Shown here: positions 7,184 to 13,964 of the stretch, piece after piece | Layout: every line of letters begins with the position of its first letter | Numbering within the stretch: the first letter of the stretch is position 1 | DNA from: a virus | Direction: 5' to 3' (one strand) | DNA: 26,520 nucleotides | Virus record (IMG/VR): IMGVR_UViG_3300022198_005060 | Span: 1-26,520 of that record | The notes under the pieces: generated by a model | Told to the model about the DNA's origin: nothing | The model's input: only the letters and a program-made list of their open reading frames with translations | Database searches by the model: none | Position numbers and translations under genes: made by a program

Positions 7184-7525
7184 ATGAACAGGCGTAGCCA
7201 GCCTATTAGTCAAGTCGAAATCGAAGAAACGCTGATGCGGTTGATCGACGACCTAGAAGAAGATACAGAAGCGTTCGAAATCCTCGCCGAAGAAGCAGCG
7301 AAAAAGGAAGCCTTGTACAAGGCAACGTGGGCTAAAGAGTACCTCTCCGCGAAGGGGTCAATCAAAGAACGCGAATCGTGGGCCGACTACAAGATGTCGG
7401 ACCAACACTATGATTTCAAAATCGCCGAAGCGCTGCTCAAAGCCAAAAGAGAAAAACTTCTCTCCCTCCGCACGGCGATCGATGCGATGCGCACCCTGAA
7501 TGCGAACGTGCGCGCTCAGGTGTAG
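7184..7525 (+). CDS. Hypothetical helical protein
   Basis: 113 residues, rich in Glu, Lys, Ala and Leu and with no Cys or Pro-rich parts; probably a helical bundle or coiled coil. ETLMRLIDDLEEDTEAFEIL is followed by a central KATWAKEYLSAKGSIKERESWADYKM segment. No function is assigned. A good Shine-Dalgarno (AAGGAG, 7173-7178) precedes ATG 7184 by 5 bases. The position after the resolvase and before the ParB-like gene places it at the boundary of the recombination block. Phages often encode small helical proteins of this kind next to single-strand annealing systems, but I cannot tie this one to a family. Confidence 0.8.
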   Translation: MNRRSQPISQVEIEETLMRLIDDLEEDTEAFEILAEEAAKKEALYKATWAKEYLSAKGSIKERESWADYKMSDQHYDFKIAEALLKAKREKLLSLRTAIDAMRTLNANVRAQV

Positions 7526-7540
7526 TGGTAGGGTCGCCGC

Positions 7541-8308
7541 ATGGAAAAGATCGACCAGTCACTAGAATCGCTCGTTGTCGAACTTGACACGTTGACGCCG
7601 CTAGAGAACAATCCGCGCCGTGGCAACGTCGAGGCGATCATGGCCTCGTACCGCGAGTTTGGGCAGATGAAGCCGATTGTCATCAAGTCGAACGGCGATG
7701 GGACATCAACAGTTATATCTGGTAACCATCAAGTCGAGGCTGCTCGCCGTTTGGGGTGGACAAAAATTGCGGCGGTTCCGATGGATGCCACCAATGAAAA
7801 AGCGGTCGCTTTCGCTTTGGCTGATAACAGGGTTTCGGAACTTGGCCACAGTGACACAGCAATGGTGTACGACCTGCTTGAAACTGTGTCAGCCCAATAT
7901 GTCGAACTTCTGGACGGTCTCGGCTGGGATGAGTTTGAGATGGCGAGCCTTGAAGAGGCGACGTATCTTTCCTCGGACGGTTCTTCGCCGGGGGTTATCA
8001 TGCCTTCGATCACTGTTCCGGATCCCGTTCAACTGCGTGTCGAGATGCCGACGGATGAGGGTGGCGAAGCAAAAATTGTTGCCGGTGACGACGTTGACCA
8101 TGTTCAGGTCGCGATTCAGGGCAGCACGGTGGCGGCTCCCGGCTCTGCGCCTCAAGCCGTCGTTCAGTACACGCTCGTGTTCGATAACCCAGACCAGCAG
8201 AAGCGTTGGTATGACTTTGTCCGGTGGCTGAGGAACGATCCCGGCTACGACGGCGACACAACAGCAGAAAAGATTATGTCGTTTATTGACGCTCATTCCG
8301 AGGTCTGA
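7541..8308 (+). CDS. ParB/sulfiredoxin-fold domain protein with unknown C-terminal domain
   Basis: 255 residues. N-terminal ParB/Srx-type domain (about 10-110): LTPLENNPRRG (18-28), GQMKPIVIKS (41-50), the box VISGNHQVEAARRLGW (58-73), then an ADNRVSELG segment (94-102) typical of phage ParB-like proteins that often neighbour DNA methyltransferases. The middle (about 110-195) is acidic and poorly conserved in appearance. The C-terminal ~50 residues (YTLVFDNPDQQKRWYDFVRWL...) look like a separate small domain, compatible with a protein-protein or RNA/DNA contact, unassigned. ParB-fold proteins can bind DNA, hydrolyse NTP or nick DNA; the exact activity here is unknown. ATG 7541 follows the previous stop by 15 bases with only a weak Shine-Dalgarno. 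Confidence 0.8.
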   Translation: MEKIDQSLESLVVELDTLTPLENNPRRGNVEAIMASYREFGQMKPIVIKSNGDGTSTVISGNHQVEAARRLGWTKIAAVPMDATNEKAVAFALADNRVSELGHSDTAMVYDLLETVSAQYVELLDGLGWDEFEMASLEEATYLSSDGSSPGVIMPSITVPDPVQLRVEMPTDEGGEAKIVAGDDVDHVQVAIQGSTVAAPGSAPQAVVQYTLVFDNPDQQKRWYDFVRWLRNDPGYDGDTTAEKIMSFIDAHSEV

Positions 8309-8309
8309 A

Positions 8310-8978
8310 GTGATTCATAAATATGGATTTGTCCGGTTGGATGACTGCATGGCCGACGATTTGTCGGTCGTAAATGCGGCCCGCGTTTCGTTTGGCGACA
8401 GGCGAGAGAAAATGAACGAGGCTGACCGTGGCCTTATCGGTTTTCTGATGCGCGAGAGACATGGGACACCTTTCGAGCACAACTCCTTTCGGTTTCATGT
8501 GAAGTGCCCGATTTTTGTGGCGCGGGAATGGTTCCGTCACAGGATTGGGTCGTTCAACGAGATGTCTGGCCGATACACCGAAATTGAAAATCATGGCTAT
8601 GTGCCCGAGGGGGACTATTGCCGCGCGCAGGTTGGGAAGCCGGGGGCTTACACCTTTACACCGCTTGATTCAGATCTGGCAGATGAGGTGAGCGCAGTTA
8701 TCGACGTTCAAGTTCGGCATGCCTTTGGTACGTACAACTATCTACTGCGTCGTGGTGTGGCCAAGGAGGTTGCGCGAGTTGTCCTTCCCGTTGGGACGTT
8801 CACCGAGTTTTATTGGACGGTCAATGCCCGCGCCCTGATGAATTTCCTATCGCTACGAACCGATGACACGGCACAGCGTGAAATCCGTGATTATGCCGCC
8901 GAGGTAGAACGAATCTTCTCCATCAAAATGCCGGTGACGTTTGATTTTTGGGATAAGGGCGGTAGGGTTTGCCCATGA
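8310..8978 (+). CDS. thyX: Flavin-dependent thymidylate synthase ThyX
   Basis: 222 residues from GTG 8310, with GAGG 6 bases upstream. ThyX makes dTMP from dUMP using methylene-tetrahydrofolate, FAD and NADPH, supplying thymidine for phage DNA synthesis. The defining motif RHR-(7)-S is intact: R76-H77-R78 ... S86 in FRHRIGSFNEMSGRY. The C-terminal ARALMNFLSLRTDDTAQREIRDYA segment matches the substrate-binding helix region of the family. The length is slightly short but within the normal range. The start was chosen over an upstream TTG (8286) that lies inside the ParB-like gene. It is the only clear nucleotide-biosynthesis gene in the window and is surrounded by ParB-like and PP-loop genes. 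Confidence 0.95.
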   Translation: MIHKYGFVRLDDCMADDLSVVNAARVSFGDRREKMNEADRGLIGFLMRERHGTPFEHNSFRFHVKCPIFVAREWFRHRIGSFNEMSGRYTEIENHGYVPEGDYCRAQVGKPGAYTFTPLDSDLADEVSAVIDVQVRHAFGTYNYLLRRGVAKEVARVVLPVGTFTEFYWTVNARALMNFLSLRTDDTAQREIRDYAAEVERIFSIKMPVTFDFWDKGGRVCP

Positions 8979-9571
8979 GCAAACCGATCTCACACGGAAC
9001 GCACGCTGGATACAGCAGGGGATGCCGATGCGAAGGTTGCGTACAGGCGCACCGTGTTTACAACCGAGATCGGAAGCGTGAGTTCAGTCGATTCAAGCAA
9101 GGCATCGGACCCGCGCCAGAGTCACGATTCGTTGAGCCCGACACCTCGCGCGCGCATCTTGAATTTCTCCAGCGGCGTGGGGTCAGCATCAATGCTGTCT
9201 CGGAAAAGTCTGGGATCTCTGAGTTCACCCTCAAGAAAATCCGAAGTGGACGATCCACGAAGGTGGCCAAAACGACAGAAGCCGCAATCCTCTCAGTTGG
9301 CGCATCGGACTTGGGGCCGCGTCAACTCGTTTCGTCTAAATATTCGGAACAGATCCTCAACGCCGTGAGGGACGCTGGTGTAACAATTGATCAAATCCAC
9401 CGGCTCCTCGGATACGGCAATCATTACTGGCCTCTTATTAGAGGTAAGTGGATCCGCGTTGAAAATCAAGATCGTTGGGAAAAGTTGTACTTTGATGTGT
9501 TCCGGCATCCAGCGCCCTTTGAAAAGTCGAAGGTGACAAAGATGGCGAGCGATGGGAAGGCCAAGAAGTGA
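8975..9571 (+). CDS. Zinc-motif and helix-turn-helix protein, probable DNA-binding regulator
   Basis: 198 residues from ATG 8975 (ATGA overlap with thyX). The N-terminus, HGTHAGYSRGCRCEGC with following H26, has C17, C19, C22 and nearby His residues that could hold one zinc; I associate this HGT..GY..GCRC..C motif with actinobacteria and their phages. A helix-turn-helix is likely at about residues 68-95 (RRGVSINAVSEKSGISEFTL then KKIRSGRS). A second, similar-looking stretch at about 134-160 (AGVTIDQIHRLLGYGNHYWP) may be another one. The C-terminus is Lys-rich. A role as phage transcription regulator is inferred from fold only. Its stop overlaps the GTG of the PP-loop gene. Confidence 0.75.
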   Translation: MSKPISHGTHAGYSRGCRCEGCVQAHRVYNRDRKREFSRFKQGIGPAPESRFVEPDTSRAHLEFLQRRGVSINAVSEKSGISEFTLKKIRSGRSTKVAKTTEAAILSVGASDLGPRQLVSSKYSEQILNAVRDAGVTIDQIHRLLGYGNHYWPLIRGKWIRVENQDRWEKLYFDVFRHPAPFEKSKVTKMASDGKAKK

Positions 9572-10716
9572 CACGCCAACGGATGTTCTTGGATATCAGC
9601 GTATTAGAGGCTGCTCGCCAGAGGATCCGTCACGTCTATGACACGTTCGACACGGTGTGCGTCCAGTTCTCGGGCGGTAAAGATTCCACGGCGGTCTTGT
9701 ATCTCGCGAAAGAGGTACATGAGGAGCGTGGGCTGGGTCCGGTAAAGGTTATTTTCCGAGACGAGGAGATGGTTTCGCCTCTCGTTTTGGATTACGTCAA
9801 CATGGTCAAAGACTTCGACTGGGTTGATATGGAGTGGTATTGCCTGCCTTATGGTGCCGAAGTTTGGGTGCTTGGTAGGCGTCAGTCTGTGATCTTGTGG
9901 GGTGAGCAACGTCGCAAGGAAGGCCGCTTGGTTCGGGATTTTCCTGAAGGCGCGATCACTGGTTATCACTTCGGTGTTGACCACTCACAGGCTCTTCCGG
10001 AGTCTGTTGACTATTACACGATGCAGGGCAAGAAGGGTTCAACGGCATTTATTACCGGTGTTCGAGCCGCAGAGTCGATGGTCCGCTACCGGTCATGCGT
10101 CCAGAAACTGCACGAAAACTACATTGTCCGACCATACCGAATGAAGGCGGGAATCCCCCTCAAGTTTGCCAAGGTCATCTATGACTGGCAGACCGATGAC
10201 GTACTCAAATTTATCAGCGAGGAGCACAACGCCCCTTACTGTGAATACTATGATCTTGCGGCGCTGACGGGTTCCAATACTCGTGTAGGCATTCCGCTTC
10301 ACTCTGTTGCGATCCGCAGAATTGGTGACCTGATCGCTACGGAGCCACAGTTCTATGATCGGCTGTTTGAATGCTTCCCGTACATTGATGCTCAGCGTCG
10401 CTGGTGGCCCGACTATGACATCGAGGCGGTCATCGAGCGATATGCGGAACAGGGTTGGGATGGTGTCAAAGAAGTCATCGACACTTTTATGATCGGCCCA
10501 ACGAAGAAAAGTCGAGCGAAGTCGTTTACTGCGGATTTCCGTCGCAAGCATGCGATCGATCCGTATTCGTATCCGATCAACTGGCTGATTAGGAATCTTC
10601 TTCTGAACGAATTGACCGTTGCGGCGGCCGCTCCGGTCGGGCCAAAAACGAGGGCCGATACCCTTCGCAAGAAGGCGCTCGCAAAACTTGCTGAGGAGCA
10701 AATCAATGGAAATTGA
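9568..10716 (+). CDS. PAPS-reductase-family PP-loop protein, IbrA-like
   Basis: 382 residues from GTG 9568 (GTGA overlap). ATP-pyrophosphatase PP-loop SGGKDS (35-40), GVRAAES (164-170) and DWQTDDVLKFISEEHNAPYCEYYDL (206-230) place it in the PAPS reductase/sulfurtransferase superfamily. The ECGLH-type motif with the catalytic cysteine of true PAPS reductases is not present, so a role in sulfate assimilation is unlikely; ATP-dependent adenylation of another substrate is more plausible (inference). It is longer than classical PAPS reductases (about 240 residues), like the IbrA group. The next gene, overlapping by 11 bases, is ParB-like, matching the known IbrA/IbrB pairing. The true biochemical function of that pair in phages is not established to my knowledge. 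Confidence 0.85.
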   Translation: MTRQRMFLDISVLEAARQRIRHVYDTFDTVCVQFSGGKDSTAVLYLAKEVHEERGLGPVKVIFRDEEMVSPLVLDYVNMVKDFDWVDMEWYCLPYGAEVWVLGRRQSVILWGEQRRKEGRLVRDFPEGAITGYHFGVDHSQALPESVDYYTMQGKKGSTAFITGVRAAESMVRYRSCVQKLHENYIVRPYRMKAGIPLKFAKVIYDWQTDDVLKFISEEHNAPYCEYYDLAALTGSNTRVGIPLHSVAIRRIGDLIATEPQFYDRLFECFPYIDAQRRWWPDYDIEAVIERYAEQGWDGVKEVIDTFMIGPTKKSRAKSFTADFRRKHAIDPYSYPINWLIRNLLLNELTVAAAAPVGPKTRADTLRKKALAKLAEEQINGN

Positions 10717-11257
10717 TCTGGTAGCCACTGAAAATTTACATGTCCCTGACTGGAACGCAACATATATTCTTCGACCAGATTTGCTGGTGTTGGCAGAGTC
10801 GTTGGCGACGGATGGGATTTTGTCTCCGCTCGTTGTTCAGCGTTCGTCGTCGAATGTGATTGACGGATCACAGCGCTTACGCCTTATTGTCGGCAACAGG
10901 CATTTGGCAGAGATGTTCCCTGTCGTCCCCGTCATTTGGAAGGACGTTTCCGACTCTGACGCTATGGCGATGCATGTTCAGATTAACCGCGGGCGAGGAA
11001 CCATTGTCGCCAAGTCGCTTTCGGCGATTGTTCGGGCACTCAAGCGAAGCCGAGCGTTTTCGGTAGAAGATTTTGACCGGCGCTTCTGCATGAGGGGTGA
11101 CGAGTTGGAACTCATGCTGGATGGAACCATCCTCAAACACCGTGACGTAAAAAATCATCGATATTCCCGTGCGTGGGTTCCCGTCGAGGCACCCGCAGGA
11201 ACCGTCGAAGCGGCAGGCACCCGCATCACAGAGGAACCGCCAAACGCAGACCGATAA
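10706..11257 (+). CDS. ParB-like protein, IbrB-like partner of the PP-loop protein
   Basis: 183 residues from ATG 10706, with GAGGAG a few bases upstream inside the preceding gene. The ParB-type box is visible: LAESLATDGILSPLVVQR (29-46), VIDGSQRLRLI (51-61), VPVIWKD (74-80), and MHVQINRGRG (89-98), where IbrB-type proteins keep an N.GR-like turn. The middle (about 100-150) is basic and helical, suggesting DNA contact. The last ~25 residues are Pro/Thr/Glu-rich and probably disordered. The 11-base overlap with the PP-loop gene suggests the two products are made in step and act together. It is clearly different in sequence from the other ParB-like protein at 7541. Confidence 0.78.
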   Translation: MEIDLVATENLHVPDWNATYILRPDLLVLAESLATDGILSPLVVQRSSSNVIDGSQRLRLIVGNRHLAEMFPVVPVIWKDVSDSDAMAMHVQINRGRGTIVAKSLSAIVRALKRSRAFSVEDFDRRFCMRGDELELMLDGTILKHRDVKNHRYSRAWVPVEAPAGTVEAAGTRITEEPPNADR

Positions 11258-11282
11258 TCCACAAAAATCATACCCTATGTGG

Positions 11283-11291
11283 TGCTACACT
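11283..11291 (+). promoter_or_regulatory. Candidate extended -10 promoter element
   Basis: TGCTACACT matches an extended -10 (TG-N-TANNNT) in the 69-base gap before the small Arg-rich gene; transcription would begin near 11298, leaving a leader of about 29 bases with a Shine-Dalgarno AAGGGAG at 11314-11320. No good -35 is visible. It would start the connector/neck operon separately from the metabolic block. Confidence 0.4.
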
Positions 11292-11326
11292 TAGCAGGTA
11301 TCCGTTTTCCGACAAGGGAGATTCTT

Positions 11327-11485
11327 ATGCCGGGTGTAGGTAGAGGTGGAGACGAGGCTCTGAGGCGATCGGGCCGTATTCGCCGTGCGGTTCGTTCGGT
11401 TGGTCAGGGTCTCGGCCGTCTGGTCGGTCGCAACCGTCGACGTGACGAGCGTCTTCGCGACATTATTCGCGGCCGTCGCGGCTGA
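11327..11485 (+). CDS. Very small Arg-rich basic protein
   Basis: 52 residues from ATG 11327 with a good Shine-Dalgarno (AAGGGAG, 11314-11320, 6-base spacing). About a third of the residues are Arg and the rest are mainly Gly, Val and Leu; it ends RDERLRDIIRGRRG. Such composition suits nucleic-acid binding, for example a DNA-condensing or RNA-binding peptide, or a virion-internal protein. No known family is recognised. It lies between the IbrB-like gene and the head-tail connector gene and is followed 17 bases later by that gene with its own GGAGGAG site (11491-11497). An in-frame reading from 11279 would extend it by 16 residues past the Shine-Dalgarno and is not favoured. Confidence 0.65.
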   Translation: MPGVGRGGDEALRRSGRIRRAVRSVGQGLGRLVGRNRRRDERLRDIIRGRRG

Positions 11486-11502
11486 TTCTGGGAGGAGCCT
11501 AG

Positions 11503-12129
11503 ATGCTCGTCTCAATCAACGATCTGATCACATACATGGACATCAAGTTGACGTTACGTCAACAGGATGCCGCCGAAATGGTTCTGGAAGGTCTCCAAAG
11601 CGAACTTGAGACGTACCTTCGTCGACCGATCGAGCCAGACGATTTTGTTGAAGAACACACGCTCGACAACAATCATGTCGGCGTGCCGATGTCGTCGTTT
11701 TTCTACAACACCGCCCTCGACACGACGATGTCGCCCATCACGTATACGCAGCCGCCGGTGACTATTTATTTGGCAAATTCGCCGATTGTCAGCGTCACGC
11801 AGGTGCGACTTAAGCCGAATCTTCAAAGTTCTTGGATCGTGATGGAAAACGAGCGTGACTATGTTGCCCGCCGGTATGGAATTGATTTGTTCCGTGGTTG
11901 GGCTGACGATCGTGTTGAGATCACTTACCGGGCCGGACTTGACGGGTCAAATATCAAAATGTTCAAGTTGATGATCCTTCGTGCCGCCACACGAGAAATG
12001 CAAAACATGCACGATGACGTTGTCGGCGTCAAAGATCTGGAACCACGCAATGTTGCTCCGATGGAAACCGGATTCTTGGATAAGGAACTTGCTGCGGTAA
12101 AGAAATATCGTCGCGTTCGGGTGGCGTGA
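11503..12129 (+). CDS. Head-tail connector / head completion protein
   Basis: 208 residues. The first protein of the connector block, expected to bind under the portal. The pattern is that of gp6/gp15-type connectors: an N-terminal helical part (INDLITYMDIKLTLRQQDAA) with an ETYLRRPI turn (about 37-45), a beta-rich centre (SPIVSVTQVRLKP, YGIDLFRGWADDRVEITYRAGL) and a C-terminal helix region (KMFKLMILRAATREMQN). Function is called from this pattern and from position before the gpG-like and terminator-like genes. GGAGGAG (11491-11497) precedes ATG 11503 by 5 bases. Its stop overlaps the next start (GTGATG). A perfect inverted repeat lies near its 5' end at 11547-11563. Confidence 0.72.
   Translation: MLVSINDLITYMDIKLTLRQQDAAEMVLEGLQSELETYLRRPIEPDDFVEEHTLDNNHVGVPMSSFFYNTALDTTMSPITYTQPPVTIYLANSPIVSVTQVRLKPNLQSSWIVMENERDYVARRYGIDLFRGWADDRVEITYRAGLDGSNIKMFKLMILRAATREMQNMHDDVVGVKDLEPRNVAPMETGFLDKELAAVKKYRRVRVA
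11547..11563. repeat. Perfect inverted repeat GTTGACG-TTA-CGTCAAC
   Basis: Two 7-base arms with a TTA spacer, located 44 bases into the connector gene. It could be an operator-like palindrome close to a gene start, or chance. Confidence 0.4.
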
Positions 12130-12596
12130 TGGCCAGAAAGATGCTCGTCTATGTAGACATCGACTGGGATTCCCAGCGCATGGACGACCAAGTTGACGAT
12201 ATGGATCGCCGACTCGATGACATGCGACCGATCTTCCGTGAGATGCGAGATTATTTCGAGCGCAACTGGTCGGCGAATTTTTTGTCGAACGGTCTTCGTG
12301 TTGGTGGTTGGCAACCCTTAGATGCGGAGTACGCCGCGTGGAAAGCGCAGCATTTTCCGGGAGCGCCAACATTGGTCCGAACAGGTTCGCTTTTTAACAG
12401 TATTCGCTCTCTGCGTGGCGCTCCGAACGAGATCAACCGGAAGAATGCTACGTTCGGCACAAACATCAAGTACGCAAAATTTCACACTTATGGAACGTCG
12501 AAGATGCCGAAACGCGAGTTCATTTACGAGCCTGCTTCATTCCGCCGGGATTGGGGCGATCGGATCGTCAAGTATGTAGTGGACGGTGATTCCTGA
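12129..12596 (+). CDS. Neck/tail completion protein, Mu gpG-like (virion morphogenesis family)
   Basis: 155 residues. Matches the Phage_tail_S / virion morphogenesis pattern: an N-terminal helix (DDQVDDMDRRLDDMRPIFRE), then YFERNWSANFLSNG, VGGWQPLDAEYAAWKAQHFP, GAPTLVRTGSLFNSI, and FGTNIKYAKFHTYGTSKMPK near the end. In Mu and related phages the family (gpG) acts in head-tail joining or tail completion. The start could be GTG 12126 or ATG 12129; the ATG overlapping the previous stop (TGATG) is preferred. It is followed by the tail-terminator-like gene with another TGATG overlap, the usual neck-gene order. Confidence 0.83.
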   Translation: MARKMLVYVDIDWDSQRMDDQVDDMDRRLDDMRPIFREMRDYFERNWSANFLSNGLRVGGWQPLDAEYAAWKAQHFPGAPTLVRTGSLFNSIRSLRGAPNEINRKNATFGTNIKYAKFHTYGTSKMPKREFIYEPASFRRDWGDRIVKYVVDGDS

Positions 12597-13192
12597 TGTT
12601 TTTGATGCACGGTGCGCATTTCGCCAAATCGTACGTAAATACATATCTGGAGAACGATATCCCGACGCGCATCATTTCGTATAGAAATGGCTGGAATCTT
12701 GACAGCGAAAGTTTGCCTGCCCCCGAAAAGTATCTGACTTACGAACCTATTGCTCTTGACGAATGGCCAACGATTATTACGGTCGCCATTTCGATGAGCA
12801 GCCTTGAGCGGAGCGGCTGGTATGAGGGCCATCCGGAGTATCGGGTCAGGTACAACATGAGGACGTATGTTTGGGTGAGGGACGAAGGTTCCGCCGAAGC
12901 GACAGTGATGCGAGATCGTCTTACAACTGTGGTGCGTTCTGCTTTGCTCGATCGTCCGTGCCTGAAGGCAACCGACCCTCGCGAGACGTTCCTCGCTCTT
13001 ATTGATGAAGGAACGTTGCGAGAGGAGTATTCAGATCTGACGCTTCTGAAGGGTGACCGGGTTCTGGCGGGCTCGTATTTGTCGTACGATCTTGAAATCA
13101 ACGAAATTGTTGCTCGTGAGGATATTGGAACAGCCCGCGAGTTCCAGATCACGCAGGAGATTCGTGGAATTGGCGAAAGGTTCAGTGCCTGA
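12596..13192 (+). CDS. Tail terminator-like protein
   Basis: 198 residues. Placed after the connector and gpG-like genes and before the sheath and tube, where contractile phages encode the tail terminator that caps the tail and joins it to the head. Sequence features are an alpha/beta protein: EWPTIITVAISMSSLERSGW (about 58-77), RVRYNMRTYVWVRD (about 83-96), a helix with RDRLTTVVRSALLD and a late strand SYLSYDLEINEIV, similar to tail-terminator folds. The family cannot be named from motifs alone. ATG 12596 overlaps the previous stop; its own stop overlaps the next ATG. Confidence 0.6.
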   Translation: MFLMHGAHFAKSYVNTYLENDIPTRIISYRNGWNLDSESLPAPEKYLTYEPIALDEWPTIITVAISMSSLERSGWYEGHPEYRVRYNMRTYVWVRDEGSAEATVMRDRLTTVVRSALLDRPCLKATDPRETFLALIDEGTLREEYSDLTLLKGDRVLAGSYLSYDLEINEIVAREDIGTAREFQITQEIRGIGERFSA

Positions 13193-13446
13193 TGGATTGC
13201 TCATGCATTTTTTTGGCAAACGGTGTTTCCGATGTTTTGGGGTTCAACCACCCGAGACGCAACTGCTATGTGATCGTGAATCACGGTCAAAACCCGATCG
13301 ATCTGTGTGAAGGCGGTCATAGGTGTGCCCCCGGAGCGAGTTGGCTGATCAGCAAATCAGATTTCGAAGATCGCAACCTTGGCTCCACTAGCAACGCAAA
13401 AATCGTTGCCAAATTTGGCGCCAAAGAACAATTGCTGAAGTCCTGA
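13192..13446 (+). CDS. Small Cys-containing hypothetical protein
   Basis: 84 residues from ATG 13192 in a TGATG overlap with the tail-terminator-like gene. Five Cys (C3, C5, C25, C39, C45) and several His (H20, H31, H43) in the first 45 residues could form a metal site; the C-terminal half is Lys/Ser-rich and helical. No known family is recognised. The middle (YVIVNHGQNPIDLCEGGHRC followed by APGASWLI) resembles a small beta sandwich in which NPIDL and PGASW repeat a pattern seen in small head-tail or tail accessory proteins, but that is a weak impression. Real gene status is supported by overlap and by the clean gap up to the next gene. Confidence 0.65.
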   Translation: MDCSCIFLANGVSDVLGFNHPRRNCYVIVNHGQNPIDLCEGGHRCAPGASWLISKSDFEDRNLGSTSNAKIVAKFGAKEQLLKS

Positions 13447-13451
13447 TAAGG

Positions 13452-13457
13452 TACAAT
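13452..13457 (+). promoter_or_regulatory. Candidate -10 element (TACAAT) for a possibly leaderless gene
   Basis: TACAAT ends 6 bases before ATG 13464, so transcription would begin at or next to the start codon. The gene has only a distant AAGG (13448-13451 region) as Shine-Dalgarno. A TTGCTG at 13432-13437 is too close (14-base spacing) to be an ideal -35. Confidence 0.35.
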
Positions 13458-13463
13458 ACGCTC

Positions 13464-13871
13464 ATGGCAACAAAATTCTTCAAACACGTTGATGCTCGCG
13501 AGTGCGAGGCGGCCCGAGATGCTGGGAAAGTTGCGTTGTGCAACCTGACTGGCCACAAGATCGAGGTCGACGAAGAGGGGCGTTTCCTTCCGCCGCGCGG
13601 ACATGCGGTCATCGACAAGGTCAATCCCCTAATCACTTCCCTTGTCGCCAAGGGTTTGATTGCGGTCAACGAAGGCGTCAAGGCGGACCCAAAACCGTCT
13701 CGTTCCAAGAAGAAGGAAGAGCAACCCGGCTTTAATCCTGACGCCACAGACGGCGACGGAGACGGCTTGGTTCAGGACGGAACTGTTCATGAGCGTCCAG
13801 TCGCCGAACCCGCCGTGGAGGAAGTTGCTCCCGAGGTTGCAGAAGTATCATCGGAAGCCGAAGAGGTCTGA
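13464..13871 (+). CDS. Acidic-tail protein with a DGDGDG calcium-loop-like motif
   Basis: 135 residues. The N-terminal ~80 residues look like a small beta domain: ALCNLTGHKIEVDEEGRFLP, then PRGHAVIDKVNPLITSLVAKG. Next is a Lys-rich linker (SRSKKKEEQ), the segment NPDATDGDGDGLVQDGTVHE (about 92-111), and an acidic Glu/Val/Ala tail. The DxDxDG pattern is that of a calcium-binding loop (EF-hand/dockerin type); I recall similar DGDGDG..QDGT segments at the ends of actinobacteriophage virion proteins. It lies directly before the sheath gene, so a virion or tail accessory role is likely but unproven. The start has weak ribosome-binding signals and a -10-like element close by. Confidence 0.7.
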   Translation: MATKFFKHVDARECEAARDAGKVALCNLTGHKIEVDEEGRFLPPRGHAVIDKVNPLITSLVAKGLIAVNEGVKADPKPSRSKKKEEQPGFNPDATDGDGDGLVQDGTVHERPVAEPAVEEVAPEVAEVSSEAEEV

Positions 13872-13888
13872 TAATCTATAGGTAACAG

Positions 13889-13918
13889 TTGCGAACGGCA
13901 GACGTAAAGTTCTGTAAA
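13889..13918 (+). promoter_or_regulatory. Candidate promoter for the sheath-tube unit
   Basis: TTGCGA (13889-13894) and TGTAAA (13913-13918) are 18 bases apart and fit a weak sigma-70-like promoter in the 93-base gap before the sheath gene. An alternative -10, TAAACT (13915-13920), has a 20-base spacing. GAGGAGAGG (13948-13956) is the strong Shine-Dalgarno for the sheath. Confidence 0.4.
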
Positions 13919-13964
13919 CTTTGCGAAGGCCGCGGATCAGCAAACTTGAGGAGAGGTAAGTCCT

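Noticed and set aside
9568-10716. Sulfate-assimilation PAPS reductase
   Set aside because: The ECGLH-type catalytic motif is absent and the gene is paired with a ParB-like gene, not sulfur genes.
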